64,000 nt of DNA from Paenibacillus pectinilyticus (GTDB lineage Bacteria > Bacillota > Bacilli > Paenibacillales > NBRC-103111), in NCBI RefSeq assembly GCF_001700435.1, contig NZ_LYPC01000002.1:236614-300613 (forward strand). Direction: 5' to 3'. How positions within the stretch are numbered: position 1 is the stretch's first letter; each line of letters starts with the position of its first letter. Below, piece by piece: positions 19,593-28,665 of the stretch. The notes below the pieces were generated by a model, which had not been told where the DNA came from, ran no database searches, and was given only the letters and a program-made list of their open reading frames with translations. The translations under genes and the position numbers were made by a program.

Positions 19593-19650
19593 AAAAAGCA
19601 CCTATCCTTCCATCTCGTTTCAGGCGAGATCCAAGGCATAGGTGCTTTTT
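19593..19650. terminator. Bidirectional Rho-independent terminator
   Basis: AAAAAGCACCTAT (19593-19605) pairs with ATAGGTGCTTTTT (19638-19650), enclosing an inner ATCTCG/CGAGAT stem. There is a T-run on both strands. It serves the glpQ-like gene on the plus strand and the small gene ending at 19653 on the minus strand. Confidence 0.9.
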
Positions 19651-19652
19651 AT

Positions 19653-19928
19653 TTACATCGTGCCGCCTGCAGTTTCAATGACACGAACCGCTTGATCATA
19701 GCACTGATCATCAATCACCGCAGCTAAGATAATATCAAGCCCAACAGCATGGAGTTCATCCTCTCGGCTGACCATACTATCGGCCATTGCAGCGTCTAAC
19801 CCACTGCCCACATCATTTTGAAAACGATCCACCTGCACATCAACAGCTCTCAGCGCTTTAAGTTTGGAAGCGACTCCCTCTGCTTGTTCCGGGGAATGGA
19901 AATAGGCAAGAATCCCTCTCTCCGCCAT
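19653..19928 (-). CDS. Hypothetical protein, 91 residues, coupled to the YfhD-like gene
   Basis: I do not recognise the family. The protein is acidic with no signal peptide or membrane span. A likely beta-alpha-beta start, GILAYFHSPEQAEGVASKLKAL, recalls small ferredoxin-like domains seen in some stress proteins, but I would not assign one. Its ATG overlaps the stop of the preceding 46-residue gene (TAATG), so the two are translated together. Behind a sigma-G-like promoter, a forespore role is plausible but unproven. It ends 3 bp from the shared terminator. Confidence 0.75.
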   Translation of the reverse strand: MAERGILAYFHSPEQAEGVASKLKALRAVDVQVDRFQNDVGSGLDAAMADSMVSREDELHAVGLDIILAAVIDDQCYDQAVRVIETAGGTM

Positions 19929-20068
19929 TATTGGTCTTCCTGTCTGTCATCCGCCGCTTGCGCGCGTTCCGCAGCTTCAAAATCATCTCGATCTGCCACT
20001 TCAGCTGAAAACTCAACATCTTCCTGCTTCGCAACTGGCAGATTGCTTTTATTTTGCTCTTGATTCAT
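19928..20068 (-). CDS. YfhD-like small protein, 46 residues
   Basis: A short gene opening MNQEQNKSNLP. The C-terminal half, VEFSAEVADRDDFEAAERAQ, matches the pattern I know from the YfhD family of Bacillaceae (VEFS.ELAD.EDLEA.ER). It is highly charged and probably unstructured or helical. The ATG at 20068 lies about 9 bases after GGAGG. A nearer upstream ATG meets a stop after two codons. The stop overlaps the next start. Function is unknown in the family. Confidence 0.7.
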   Translation of the reverse strand: MNQEQNKSNLPVAKQEDVEFSAEVADRDDFEAAERAQAADDRQEDQ

Positions 20069-20109
20069 ATACCCATGCCTCCTATAAACCACAATTAAAA
20101 ACCAGTTTA

Positions 20110-20138
20110 TAGTTTGCCAATTGACGGCTCATTTATGC
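20110..20138 (-). promoter_or_regulatory. Sigma-G-like promoter for the YfhD-like pair
   Basis: On the minus strand, GCATA (20138-20134), a 17-base spacer and CAAACTA (20116-20110) match the forespore sigma-G pattern (GHATR, about 18, CAWWHTA). The -10 lies 42 bases before the ATG. Sigma-F recognises similar sites. Motif inference. Confidence 0.5.
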
Positions 20139-20163
20139 AAAAACCCAAATGTCCGAAGAACAA

Positions 20164-20952
20164 TTATTCCTTCATCCGTTCAAAAGAAGCATCGTAAAGA
20201 CGAAACATCGTTTTGTAACCCGATTCATCCAGCTTAATGCCCACATCAAGTTTTCCTGTAATGAGAAGCGGTCCTGACGTGTAACGCAGCTTAATGGAAT
20301 CTGGGACATACACAATCATGATTTTGTTCCAGTATGTCTCATCCCCATTATCGAAGGGACATTCCGCCCCCGGCTTAGGGATTAGAAGAAACCAATGCTT
20401 GTCGAATGACAGAACTTCGCCCATAAATCCTTTAATTTGAACCGTTTTCCCATTCATATCCCAGAATTTATTCGATGGCGTATCCTGCTTCTCCGTATCG
20501 AAAAACTCATTCCAAGTGATTTCATTGGATAACGTTGGTTTTGGTTTGGCCGCGACTACAGCAGCAGGCTCTGCCTGCCTAGATTCAGGCTTCACCTGTG
20601 CTGCAGGAGAAGCGTCGACGACAGGCTTAGGTGATGCTACCGCAGGCACAGACGTGCTTTTATCAGCATCGGCCTGAGGAGAAGGCATCGGTGTGACCGT
20701 AGATGTGATCGAAGGAGAGGCTGTGACTCCCTGCACGACAGGTTTTGAGCTCGACACAGCAGACGGTGTCTCCTTGGAGGAGACAGGGCTAGAGCTCCCA
20801 GTCGGAGCCGGTGTAGCGGCTGTTTCTACAGGACTTACTATACTTCCGAAGGATTGTCCTGGCATCTCTGCTTTCTTTTGACCACAGCCTGAAACAACAA
20901 CCATGATAGCTAAAAGACTAATCCAGGCGATCTTGCTTTTATTAAACATCAT
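20164..20952 (-). CDS. Lipoprotein with DUF3299-like C-terminal domain
   Basis: 262 residues. Signal peptide with lipobox VVSGC (lipidated C23), then a low-complexity Ser/Pro/Ala/Val linker (about 30-140). The folded domain (about 150-262) contains MNGKTVQIKGFMGEV, HWFLLIPKPGAECPF and GPLLITGKLDVG. This spacing resembles the DUF3299 signature (GK.V...GY..P....FLLVP..GAC). It lies 9 bp after the permease gene, so it is probably the extracellular partner of that transporter. Family assignment is by eye, so moderate. Confidence 0.75.
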   Translation of the reverse strand: MMFNKSKIAWISLLAIMVVVSGCGQKKAEMPGQSFGSIVSPVETAATPAPTGSSSPVSSKETPSAVSSSKPVVQGVTASPSITSTVTPMPSPQADADKSTSVPAVASPKPVVDASPAAQVKPESRQAEPAAVVAAKPKPTLSNEITWNEFFDTEKQDTPSNKFWDMNGKTVQIKGFMGEVLSFDKHWFLLIPKPGAECPFDNGDETYWNKIMIVYVPDSIKLRYTSGPLLITGKLDVGIKLDESGYKTMFRLYDASFERMKE

Positions 20953-20961
20953 CCACTCACC

Positions 20962-22176
20962 TCAAGACCGAAATAGTTGTAACGGGTCAACTCTGTAAGC
21001 TTGAATGGCTGGACCGATTGACGCCAACACAGCGATTAGCAGCGTGATTGCAATGAGCAAAGATTCTCCTGGCAAGAAAGTTCCTGCTTGCATCTGCAGC
21101 CCCGTATAGGCGAAAACCGCTTCCCGGCTTAGATAGCCGCCAATATGTCCAATTAATAACCCGGCAATTAAGCCAACCAGTGTTAAAATAACACCTTCAC
21201 CCATCAACGACATCCAAATGAACTGCTTGGATTTCCCGATAAGTCGAAGCAGCGCGACATCTTTTTTACGCTCATGTACGGCGGCTACCAACGATAGCAG
21301 AATCGATCCCGCAGCGAGCACAACGCATATCACAGTAACGAATTTCACTGCCTGTGTTCCTTTATCAACCACATTGACGACATCGGCCACCGCTTTACTC
21401 GTATACACAGCCTGCACATTGTTGTACCCGGCGAAGGTTGTTTTGATCGACTGCGCCCCTACAAGAGACTTCGGTTTTACAAGTATGGCGGTAATATCCT
21501 TTGTTCCGCTCTGCTGACTTTCGTGGACCGCCCATGCATAATCCAATGTCGTGAAGACAGCCCTATCGTCAGACGTCATTAGCGGCGGTAAGATACCTAC
21601 TACCGTATACGTGAAGGTATGGTGGTGCTCTTCTTCCGCGCCATCCTCGCCATCTGCATCTTCATCTAGGCCTTTGATCAGTCCGTGAGCACCAACAAAT
21701 GTATCTCCCACATGAAGTCCAAGCGAGCTTGCCACATAGGAACCGACGATGGTCTCTCCCAGCTTACCGTAAAGCGTGCCATGCGCCATTTGTTTGGCAG
21801 CGCCATAGCGCGTTAAGAAATAACCTGGTTCCATCCCAATAATGGGGAATCCATTATAGTTATCTCCGGTCGTCATCGCGAAGGCGGCATCAACAAGGTC
21901 ATTTTTGCGAACATCCTCTAATACGGTGTAATGAATATTTCCTGTCGGCGCACCGATATGATAATAGGTATTCAAAGCAAGCTGTGACGCGCTGCCCTTA
22001 GCTCCAATCGTCACTTCGAAGGGGCCATAACCTTTCTCTGCACCTTGCTCAACCCCTTGACTGCAAAGCATGAGAAATACGACAAGAGCAGCCGTGATCG
22101 CCACGGAACATATGGTTAATAACGATAGCGTTTTGCGATGCCAAATCTGTCTCCAGAGCAAGGAAATCACTTTCAT
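20962..22176 (-). CDS. FtsX/MacB-type ABC transporter permease with acidic-His loop
   Basis: 404 residues with the FtsX-type layout: one membrane span near 17-38, a large extracellular domain, then three spans (about 275-300, 325-350, 365-395). The extracellular domain contains DEDADGEDGAEEEHHH at 171-186, the kind of loop often seen in metal transport proteins. The gene overlaps its ATPase by 4 bp (ATGA) and precedes the DUF3299-like lipoprotein. Relatives with this gene order include the zinc-responsive PA4063-PA4066 locus of Pseudomonas (recalled, not searched). Confidence 0.9.
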   Translation of the reverse strand: MKVISLLWRQIWHRKTLSLLTICSVAITAALVVFLMLCSQGVEQGAEKGYGPFEVTIGAKGSASQLALNTYYHIGAPTGNIHYTVLEDVRKNDLVDAAFAMTTGDNYNGFPIIGMEPGYFLTRYGAAKQMAHGTLYGKLGETIVGSYVASSLGLHVGDTFVGAHGLIKGLDEDADGEDGAEEEHHHTFTYTVVGILPPLMTSDDRAVFTTLDYAWAVHESQQSGTKDITAILVKPKSLVGAQSIKTTFAGYNNVQAVYTSKAVADVVNVVDKGTQAVKFVTVICVVLAAGSILLSLVAAVHERKKDVALLRLIGKSKQFIWMSLMGEGVILTLVGLIAGLLIGHIGGYLSREAVFAYTGLQMQAGTFLPGESLLIAITLLIAVLASIGPAIQAYRVDPLQLFRS

Positions 22177-22850
22177 ACGGATACACCCCTATGCAGATCA
22201 TTCAGGTCTTGCATGTGGACACGTCGGGGGAACATATCTGCGATATGCCGATCATGCGTAACTGTCAAAAGCGTTAACTGCTCATCTTTACAAATTTCAA
22301 GCAATAGCGACATCATCTCGCTGGCCGTCTCCCAATCTAAGCTGCCTGTTGGCTCATCTGCTAATAGAAGCGGCGGCTTCGTGATCAATGCGCGCACAAT
22401 GGCAGCCCGCTGTTGCTGACCTCGAGAGAGCTGTGAAGGCAGATGGTTTCCACGATCCGCTAAGCCCACACGCTCAAGCCAGTATCCGAGCTTCTCTGCC
22501 CTTTCCTTTTTCGTCCAGGTGCGCGGCAAAATTAATTCCACATTCTGCTTCACCGTTAGCGATGAAATCAGATGAAAATCTTGAAAAATATAGCCGATGT
22601 AATCTGCTCGAAAACGATCTCGTTTACTTTCGTTGAACAGATGAACGGGTTGACCATCGACCCACACTTCGCCTTGATCAGCCGTAATAATTCCGCTCAG
22701 GAGATGTAATAATGTACTTTTCCCGCAGCCGCTCGGCCCCATGAGTGCAAGGCATTCCCCCTTGAGAATCTGCCACTCTGCTACTTGGAGAATCGGTAAT
22801 GTTTGACCGTGCAGTCGGAAGGATTTCGCTATTCCCTGCAGTCTGATCAT
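22173..22850 (-). CDS. ABC transporter ATP-binding protein, LolD/MacB type
   Basis: 225 residues. Walker A GPSGCGKS (38-45), Q-loop at FQD (about 90), signature LSRGQ (141-145), Walker B with LLLADEPTGSLD (161-172), and H-loop in VTHD. It energises the FtsX-type permease encoded next, whose ATG overlaps its stop. It begins about 30 bp past the terminator of the phosphatase gene, so its promoter is either inside that terminator region or supplied by read-through. Confidence 0.94.
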   Translation of the reverse strand: MIRLQGIAKSFRLHGQTLPILQVAEWQILKGECLALMGPSGCGKSTLLHLLSGIITADQGEVWVDGQPVHLFNESKRDRFRADYIGYIFQDFHLISSLTVKQNVELILPRTWTKKERAEKLGYWLERVGLADRGNHLPSQLSRGQQQRAAIVRALITKPPLLLADEPTGSLDWETASEMMSLLLEICKDEQLTLLTVTHDRHIADMFPRRVHMQDLNDLHRGVSV

Positions 22851-22879
22851 ATGAGCACCTCTCGTTTCATTTCAACTCC

Positions 22880-22918
22880 AAAAGAAAAGAGGACACAGGG
22901 AAGGAGCTCCCCATGTCC
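22880..22918 (-). terminator. Terminator after the alkaline phosphatase gene
   Basis: On the minus strand, GGACATGGGGA pairs with TTCCCTGTGTCC around a GCTCC loop, followed by TCTTTTCTTTT. It begins 15 bp past the phosphatase stop. Confidence 0.75.
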
Positions 22919-22932
22919 GTCTGCTCCTACGA

Positions 22933-24663
22933 TTAATTTTTCACAATGCGCTCATTGAAGGAATCCCATGTAAAGCTTTTACCAAGCAATTGGTTGAAAG
23001 CCTCAAGCGGCAAGTACAACTTACCGTTATCCACATTGCCAACCCATGTACTTGCTGTGCCATTCACTGTAATTGCACCAGTGGAAACCAGTACGGATAG
23101 CTTTTGGCTGTCTTTTGTGAATGTAACAGTACGACTTGCTTCATCCCATGCTACTTGAATGCCTAAGGATTCAGCCAAAGATCTTGCTGTAAATAACGTT
23201 TTGTTATCACGCGTTACTTTGAAAAGTGGGTAGATGTATTTATCTTGAAGCTCTTTCGTTGCTGCAGCCAAATCAGCGCCGATCACTTTCGCACCATTTT
23301 TAGCAATATCCGTGTTATCTACATCGCCTTTTACTAATGCAGCAATTGGACCGTAAGCCCAAACACCAACATCAACGCCTGTATGACCATGTCCCGTCCA
23401 ACCAATAGCAAGTCGCTTCGACACGACGTTGTTGTAACCACCAGCACGTCCATAGGAGGAACCGTCACCAGCTAAAATCAATTGAATTTCTTCATTCGTC
23501 AAATCCGTGAAGCCAATGTTGTCAGCAACGATTTTACGAACATCGTCAGCTGTTTGTGCTTTTTTCAAAATACCATCCAGGTACTCATAGGAGTGTTTTT
23601 CTTTGTTGAATAAATCAACATTCAATTCGTAGACATTATCACGACCCAAGGACAAACCGCCTGTCTCATGGTCAGCTGTTACGACAACAGATGTGTTTCC
23701 ATCTTTTTTAGCAAAATCAACTAACGTTTTGAACGTCGCATCCAACTCTAGCATTTCTTGAATGTTCGCAGGAAGATCATTCGCGTGACCCGCGTGGTCA
23801 ATACGGCCTTGCTCAACCATCAAGACGAAACCATTTTTATTTTGGGATAAAATATCAAGTGCTTTTTGGGATAATTGCGGCAAGCTAGGAATCGAATCTG
23901 TACGGTCTAGTACGTAAGGAATCTCTGCATCCGCAAACAGTCCAAGCGCTTTTTCAGCAGTCGCTGGAATCGCATCTAGCCCTTTTTTATCAAACGCGGT
24001 TTGGTAGCCTTTTGCTTGGAAGTCAGGAATAATATTTTTGTCTGTACGTTTGCCATTGTCTTCTTTCGTCGTGAAGTTGATTTTACCACCGCCGAAGAAT
24101 ACATTCACACCGCTATTCAAATATTGCGATGCAATCGCGTTTTGGTTGCTGCGCTGACGAACATGAGACGCCCATACTGCTGGTGTAGCCCCTGTGATGT
24201 TGTCTGTCGTGACAAGACCTGTTGCTTTGCCTTGCTTCATTGCGGCTTCAATAACGGATGCATATGGCTTTGCTACGTCTCCGTTGGATACGCTAATCGC
24301 GTTGTTATACGTTTTATTACCCGTTGAAAAAGCCGTACCTGCAGCAGCTGAATCCGTTACAGCTCCTGATTCTGTTGTATAAGGGCTAGGTTGGGAGTAT
24401 GTAGTCGCTTTCCCTACATAATATCCGCCATCCAACTCCAGATGATCTTTATTCAGAAATTTCTTTGCGTAATAGCGCGCTGCTGTTACTTCTGCAGGAC
24501 CCATGCCATCGCCAATGAGAACAATCAAGTTTTTGGAAGGTGTTGCTGGAGCTGCTGGAGTCGTTGTTGTTGAATCCGCTGCTGAAACCGTACCTGCTAG
24601 ACTTAGAGCCAATAAGGAAACTGCCAGTCCTGAACCCATGATTTGCTTTAACCCTTTTTTCAA
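22933..24663 (-). CDS. Secreted alkaline phosphatase with C-terminal stalk domain
   Basis: Phosphomonoesterase of 576 residues. Signal peptide ends TVSA-AD near residue 29. Metal and catalytic motifs: LIGDGMG (D52), nucleophile S105 in VTDSAAAGTA, EQGRIDHAGHAND, TADHETGG and GHGHTGVDV. The last 90 residues (LFTARSLAESLGIQVAWDE, then KLYLPLEAFNQLLG) form a copper-amine-oxidase-N1-like stalk domain, common on Paenibacillus surface proteins. The start is the TTG at 24663, 8 bases after GGAGG; the upstream in-frame TTG overlaps that ribosome site. A PhoP box stands upstream and a terminator downstream. Confidence 0.94.
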   Translation of the reverse strand: MKKGLKQIMGSGLAVSLLALSLAGTVSAADSTTTTPAAPATPSKNLIVLIGDGMGPAEVTAARYYAKKFLNKDHLELDGGYYVGKATTYSQPSPYTTESGAVTDSAAAGTAFSTGNKTYNNAISVSNGDVAKPYASVIEAAMKQGKATGLVTTDNITGATPAVWASHVRQRSNQNAIASQYLNSGVNVFFGGGKINFTTKEDNGKRTDKNIIPDFQAKGYQTAFDKKGLDAIPATAEKALGLFADAEIPYVLDRTDSIPSLPQLSQKALDILSQNKNGFVLMVEQGRIDHAGHANDLPANIQEMLELDATFKTLVDFAKKDGNTSVVVTADHETGGLSLGRDNVYELNVDLFNKEKHSYEYLDGILKKAQTADDVRKIVADNIGFTDLTNEEIQLILAGDGSSYGRAGGYNNVVSKRLAIGWTGHGHTGVDVGVWAYGPIAALVKGDVDNTDIAKNGAKVIGADLAAATKELQDKYIYPLFKVTRDNKTLFTARSLAESLGIQVAWDEASRTVTFTKDSQKLSVLVSTGAITVNGTASTWVGNVDNGKLYLPLEAFNQLLGKSFTWDSFNERIVKN

Positions 24664-24735
24664 ATGTTTTCCCTCCAAAAATAGTATTTCACCTTCCTAG
24701 CATACGATTCATAGATTTGGGGAAATTCAAATGGA

Positions 24736-24770
24736 TGTGAATTATTTGTAAAAAATATGTGATTTGTTAA
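24736..24770 (-). promoter_or_regulatory. PhoP box upstream of the alkaline phosphatase gene
   Basis: On the minus strand ATCACA, TTTACA and TTCACA follow each other at exactly 11-bp intervals (plus-strand copies begin at 24758, 24747 and 24736). A TTAACA lies just before them. This matches PhoP half-sites (TTHACA with about 5-bp spacers). A -10-like TATGCT (24699-24704) or TATGAA (24708-24713) follows at a distance suited to activation. Confidence 0.75.
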
Positions 24771-24784
24771 CTGGGTAATAACAC

Positions 24785-24846
24785 CAAAAAAACACCTCGC
24801 CTGGGTGGCATCCGGAAATCATCCGAACATCCACCTAAACGAGGTG
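24785..24846 (-). terminator. Terminator of the hrcA-dnaJ operon
   Basis: On the minus strand CACCTCG and CGAGGTG enclose further paired segments (TTAGGTGG with CCACCCAG, TTCGGAT with ATCCGGA) and are followed by TTTTTT. It starts 14 bp past the dnaJ stop. Confidence 0.9.
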
Positions 24847-24859
24847 CTCTTTCTTACTT

Positions 24860-25972
24860 TCAATCGCCTAAGAAGGCTCTTTTCATACGTTCAAAAATAG
24901 ACTGTCCTTGCTCATGCGTATGCTCGCCGCTTTGCTTACCGAATTGACGAAGCAAATCCTTCTGATCTTCGGACAAGTTCGTTGGTGTCATCACGATCAC
25001 TTTCACGTGTTGATCCCCTTGACCGAAGCCGCGAAGATGCGGAACGCCCTTGCCTTTGAGTCGGAAGTACGTATCGGTTTGCGTGCCTGCTGGAATTTTG
25101 AGCTTAACTTTCTCTGTCAGCGTTGGAATTTCGATTTCATCGCCAAGCGCTGCTTGCATGAATGTTAGCGGCACTTCACAGTAGACATCATTGCCTTCAC
25201 GTTGGAAGAATTCATGAGACTTCACGCGTATCACGACGTATAAATCTCCGGATGGACCTCCACGTGTTCCGCCTTCACCTTCACCCGAAACGCGAAGTTG
25301 AGCACCATCATCTACACCAGCTGGAATCTTGATGTGAATCGTGCGTTGCTTCTTCACTTTACCAGCGCCGCTGCAAGTTCCGCATTTCTCTTTGATGATT
25401 TTACCGGAACCATTACAGGACGTACATACACGACGGTTCACAATACGGCCGAAGGCTGTATTCTGTACCACTTCTTGTTGACCGCTGCCGTGACAGCCGC
25501 CGCACGTTTCTGGTTTCGTTCCTGGCTTCGCACCTGAGCCGTGACACGTATCACAATTTTCAGTACGCGGAATGTGAATATCCATTTCTTTACCAAAAAT
25601 AGCTTCTTTGAACTCCACGGTCATCGTGTACTGCAAATCATTACCGCGCTGCGGCGCGTTCGGATTACGACGATTGCCACCGCCGCCGCCAAAGAACATA
25701 TCAAAGATATCCCCGAAGCCGCCGCTGAAGTCTTGGCCGCCCATTCCTTGATTCGGATCTACGTGTCCAAACTGATCATACTGTGCTTTCTTCTGATCAT
25801 CGCTCAGCACATCATAAGCATCCTTTGCTTCTTTGAACTTATCTTCAGCGTCTGCCGCTTTGTTTACGTCAGGGTGATATTGACGTGCCATTTTGCGGTA
25901 AGCTTTCTTGATCTCATCCTGTGAAGCATCTTTACCGAGACCTAACACCTCGTAATAATCACGTTTACTCAC
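24860..25972 (-). CDS. dnaJ: Chaperone DnaJ (Hsp40)
   Basis: Co-chaperone of DnaK, 370 residues. J domain with HPD at 33-35, Gly/Phe-rich linker ([16 protein letters not shown]), four zinc repeats ([32 protein letters not shown]) and the C-terminal substrate domains. The start is the GTG at 25972, behind GGGAGTGG; an in-frame ATG 75 bases upstream would add residues foreign to the family. Last gene of the CIRCE-controlled operon, 139 bp after dnaK. Confidence 0.97.
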   Translation of the reverse strand: MSKRDYYEVLGLGKDASQDEIKKAYRKMARQYHPDVNKAADAEDKFKEAKDAYDVLSDDQKKAQYDQFGHVDPNQGMGGQDFSGGFGDIFDMFFGGGGGNRRNPNAPQRGNDLQYTMTVEFKEAIFGKEMDIHIPRTENCDTCHGSGAKPGTKPETCGGCHGSGQQEVVQNTAFGRIVNRRVCTSCNGSGKIIKEKCGTCSGAGKVKKQRTIHIKIPAGVDDGAQLRVSGEGEGGTRGGPSGDLYVVIRVKSHEFFQREGNDVYCEVPLTFMQAALGDEIEIPTLTEKVKLKIPAGTQTDTYFRLKGKGVPHLRGFGQGDQHVKVIVMTPTNLSEDQKDLLRQFGKQSGEHTHEQGQSIFERMKRAFLGD

Positions 25973-26007
25973 TTGTTCCACTCCCATGTTCAAGACTACA
26001 AACGGAA

Positions 26008-26044
26008 AGTCAAAGCCACGGAGAAATCTCCCTTGGCTTTGACT
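26008..26044 (-). other. Strong hairpin between dnaK and dnaJ
   Basis: AGTCAAAGCCA (26008-26018) pairs perfectly with TGGCTTTGACT (26034-26044). The inner bases GGAGA and TCTCC extend the stem. No T-run follows on the minus strand, so it is not a simple terminator. It could adjust the dnaK to dnaJ transcript ratio by processing or partial termination. Confidence 0.6.
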
Positions 26045-26111
26045 CATACGTTAATTGATAACCAACAGTGTTTAAAAACCTACTTTAAACTTCTATTTAG
26101 TTAGAATATGT

Positions 26112-27950
26112 TTATTTTTTAGGTTCGTCAACCACTTCGTAGTCAGCGTCAACAACATTTTCTCTTCCTTTTGGAGCTTCACCCGCGCCACCATTAGCGT
26201 CAGGACCTTGATCCGCAGAAGCTTGCTCATATAATTTAACAGAAAGCTGTTGAATCACTTCAGTCAATTCTTCTGTCGCTTTTTTGATGGTTTCAAGATC
26301 GTTACCTGCTAGAGCCGCAGTTACTTTCTCTTTTGCAGCATTCGCTTTATCGATCTCGCCTTGGTCTACTTTATCACCAAGATCTTTGATCGTTTTGTCA
26401 ACGGAGTATACCAATTGATCCGCTTCGTTGCGAGCTTCTACAAGCTCTTTACGCGCGCGGTCTTCTTCCGCATGTGCTTCCGCATCTTTCACCATTTGTT
26501 CAACTTCTGCATCACTCAAGCCACTGGAAGAAGTGATCGTGATTTTTTGGCTTTTGCCTGTTCCTTTATCCAAGGCAGACACGTTAACGATACCGTTCGC
26601 ATCGATATCGAAGCTAACTTCGATTTGTGGAACGCCACGTGGAGCTGGAGGAATGTCACCTAGCATGAAACGGCCAAGTGTTTTGTTGCCGCTAGCCATG
26701 GAGCGCTCACCTTGAAGAACGTGAATCTCAACGCTAGTTTGGTTATCTGCATAAGTGGAGTACACTTGTGATTTCGTTGTAGGAATCGTTGTGTTGCGGT
26801 CGATCATTTTCGTGAATACGCCGCCTGCTGTTTCGATACCCAAGGAAAGTGGTGTTACATCAAGAAGAACAACGTCTTTCACTTCACCTGTCAAAACACC
26901 AGCTTGAACAGCTGCGCCAAGAGCAACAACTTCATCCGGGTTAACACCTTTGTGTGGTTCTTTACCGATCAATTTTTTGATCGCTTCAACAACCGCAGGA
27001 ATACGAGTGGATCCACCAACAAGAACTACTTTATCGATTTGGCTTGTGGACAAACCGGAATCTTGAAGTGCTTGACGAGTTGGTCCTAGTGTTCTTTCAA
27101 CAAGCGCCGCGGAAAGCTCTTCGAACTTCGCACGCGTCAAGTTCAACTCCAAATGCTGTGGAACGCCGTCTGCTACTGTGATGAACGGAAGGGAAACTGT
27201 CGTTGTTAGAACACCGGAAAGTTCTTTTTTCGCTTTTTCTGCTGCATCTTTCAAACGTTGAACTGCCGCTTTATCTTTGGAAAGGTCAATGCCTTGCTCT
27301 TTTTTAAATTCAGCTACAAGGTAATCGATGATCACTTGGTCAAAGTCATCGCCGCCCAATTTGTTGTCGCCGCTTGTTGCTTTAACTTCGAAGAAGCCAT
27401 CGCCTAGTTCAAGGATGGATACGTCAAATGTACCGCCACCAAGGTCATAAACAAGGATCGTTTGATCTTCTGTTTTTTCCAAACCATAAGCAAGTGCTGC
27501 CGCTGTTGGCTCATTGACGATACGAAGAACTTCAAGACCCGCAATTTTACCAGCATCTTTCGTAGCTTGACGTTGGCTGTCGTTGAAGTAAGCAGGAACG
27601 GTAATTACTGCTTGTGTAACGGTTTGGCCAAGGTATGCTTCAGCATCAGCTTTTAGCTTTTGCAGGATGATTGCAGAGATTTCTTGTGGCGTATAGTCTT
27701 TGCCATCGATGTGTTCTTTGTGGTTTGTACCAATGTGACGCTTAATCGAACTGATTGTTTTGTCTGGGTTTGTGATCGCTTGACGCTTCGCTGTTTCACC
27801 AACTACACGCTCGCCATCTTTTTTGAAACCTACAACGGATGGTGTTGTACGATTACCTTCTGGATTTGGAATTACGACGGCTTCTCCGCCTTCCATAACG
27901 GCAACGCAAGAATTTGTAGTACCTAAGTCAATACCAATTACTTTACTCAT
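26112..27950 (-). CDS. dnaK: Chaperone DnaK (Hsp70)
   Basis: 612 residues. ATPase domain with [40 protein letters not shown] and [12 protein letters not shown]. Substrate domain with [14 protein letters not shown], lid helices, and an acidic tail ending in [12 protein letters not shown]. The start is the ATG at 27950, behind AAGGAGG. It lies 70 bp after grpE. Confidence 0.99.
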   Translation of the reverse strand: MSKVIGIDLGTTNSCVAVMEGGEAVVIPNPEGNRTTPSVVGFKKDGERVVGETAKRQAITNPDKTISSIKRHIGTNHKEHIDGKDYTPQEISAIILQKLKADAEAYLGQTVTQAVITVPAYFNDSQRQATKDAGKIAGLEVLRIVNEPTAAALAYGLEKTEDQTILVYDLGGGTFDVSILELGDGFFEVKATSGDNKLGGDDFDQVIIDYLVAEFKKEQGIDLSKDKAAVQRLKDAAEKAKKELSGVLTTTVSLPFITVADGVPQHLELNLTRAKFEELSAALVERTLGPTRQALQDSGLSTSQIDKVVLVGGSTRIPAVVEAIKKLIGKEPHKGVNPDEVVALGAAVQAGVLTGEVKDVVLLDVTPLSLGIETAGGVFTKMIDRNTTIPTTKSQVYSTYADNQTSVEIHVLQGERSMASGNKTLGRFMLGDIPPAPRGVPQIEVSFDIDANGIVNVSALDKGTGKSQKITITSSSGLSDAEVEQMVKDAEAHAEEDRARKELVEARNEADQLVYSVDKTIKDLGDKVDQGEIDKANAAKEKVTAALAGNDLETIKKATEELTEVIQQLSVKLYEQASADQGPDANGGAGEAPKGRENVVDADYEVVDEPKK

Positions 27951-28020
27951 GTAAAGATGCCTCCTTATGTCCCATAGGAACGTCATTAGTTTATTTTAGA
28001 AAGATAAGAACCCTTAACTC

Positions 28021-28590
28021 TTATACGCTAACTTTAACCATCGCAGGTCGGATGACCTTATCTTTAAGAATGTAGCCTTTTTGCAATTCTTCTACAACGA
28101 TACCTTCTTCATGTTCCTCAGACTCCACTTGCATAACAGCTTGATGGAACTCAGGGTTGAATGGCTGACCAATAGCTTCGATAGGCTTAAGCCCTTCAGC
28201 TGTCAATAGTTGATCGATGCCGCGGTACGTCATATCCAAGCCTTTCACCAAAGCGTCAAAATCCTTCGTTTCTTTGCTTGAAGACAGCGCGCGATCAAAG
28301 TTATCCACAATCGGTAATAGCTGCTCAATCAATTTTAGCGAAGCGTATTTCGCGAAATCTTCCTTCTCCGCTCTTGCACGGCGACGGAAGTTGTCGAAGT
28401 CCGCTTGAACGCGTAATAAACGCTGATAGTTTTCTTCGGCTTGCACACGCGCCTGTTCCAATTCGCTGTTCGCTTCCTCGGAAACGTTCACTTCTTGGGC
28501 AACTTCTTCTTGTTCAGTCGTTGCCTCGTTATTGGCTGCGTATGTAGTGTCCATGTCTTGCTCGACTGTTTTGTTATCTCCAGTACTCAA
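28021..28590 (-). CDS. grpE: Nucleotide exchange factor GrpE
   Basis: Exchanges ADP on DnaK; about 189 residues. An acidic, Gln/Glu-rich N terminus is followed by a coiled coil (ENYQRLLRVQADFDNFRRRA) and the family end (NPEFHQAVMQVESEEHEEG, VEELQKGYILKDKVIRPAMV). I chose TTG at 28590 because GGAGG lies 10 bases upstream. An internal ATG (MDTTYAANN) is possible but lacks such a site. It follows the chaperonin gene by 75 bp. Confidence 0.95.
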   Translation of the reverse strand: MSTGDNKTVEQDMDTTYAANNEATTEQEEVAQEVNVSEEANSELEQARVQAEENYQRLLRVQADFDNFRRRARAEKEDFAKYASLKLIEQLLPIVDNFDRALSSSKETKDFDALVKGLDMTYRGIDQLLTAEGLKPIEAIGQPFNPEFHQAVMQVESEEHEEGIVVEELQKGYILKDKVIRPAMVKVSV

Positions 28591-28665
28591 TTGTCCTTCA
28601 CCTCCTATACATAATACACAACGTAATCCTAGTACGCGGCACATTTGGGCTTAGTTTGCCCATCT

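Noticed and set aside
18568..24859. Genomic island or prophage between prmA and dnaJ
   Set aside because: The insertion relative to B. subtilis has no integrase, transposase, att-like repeat or tRNA, and its genes look like ordinary chromosomal functions with normal composition.
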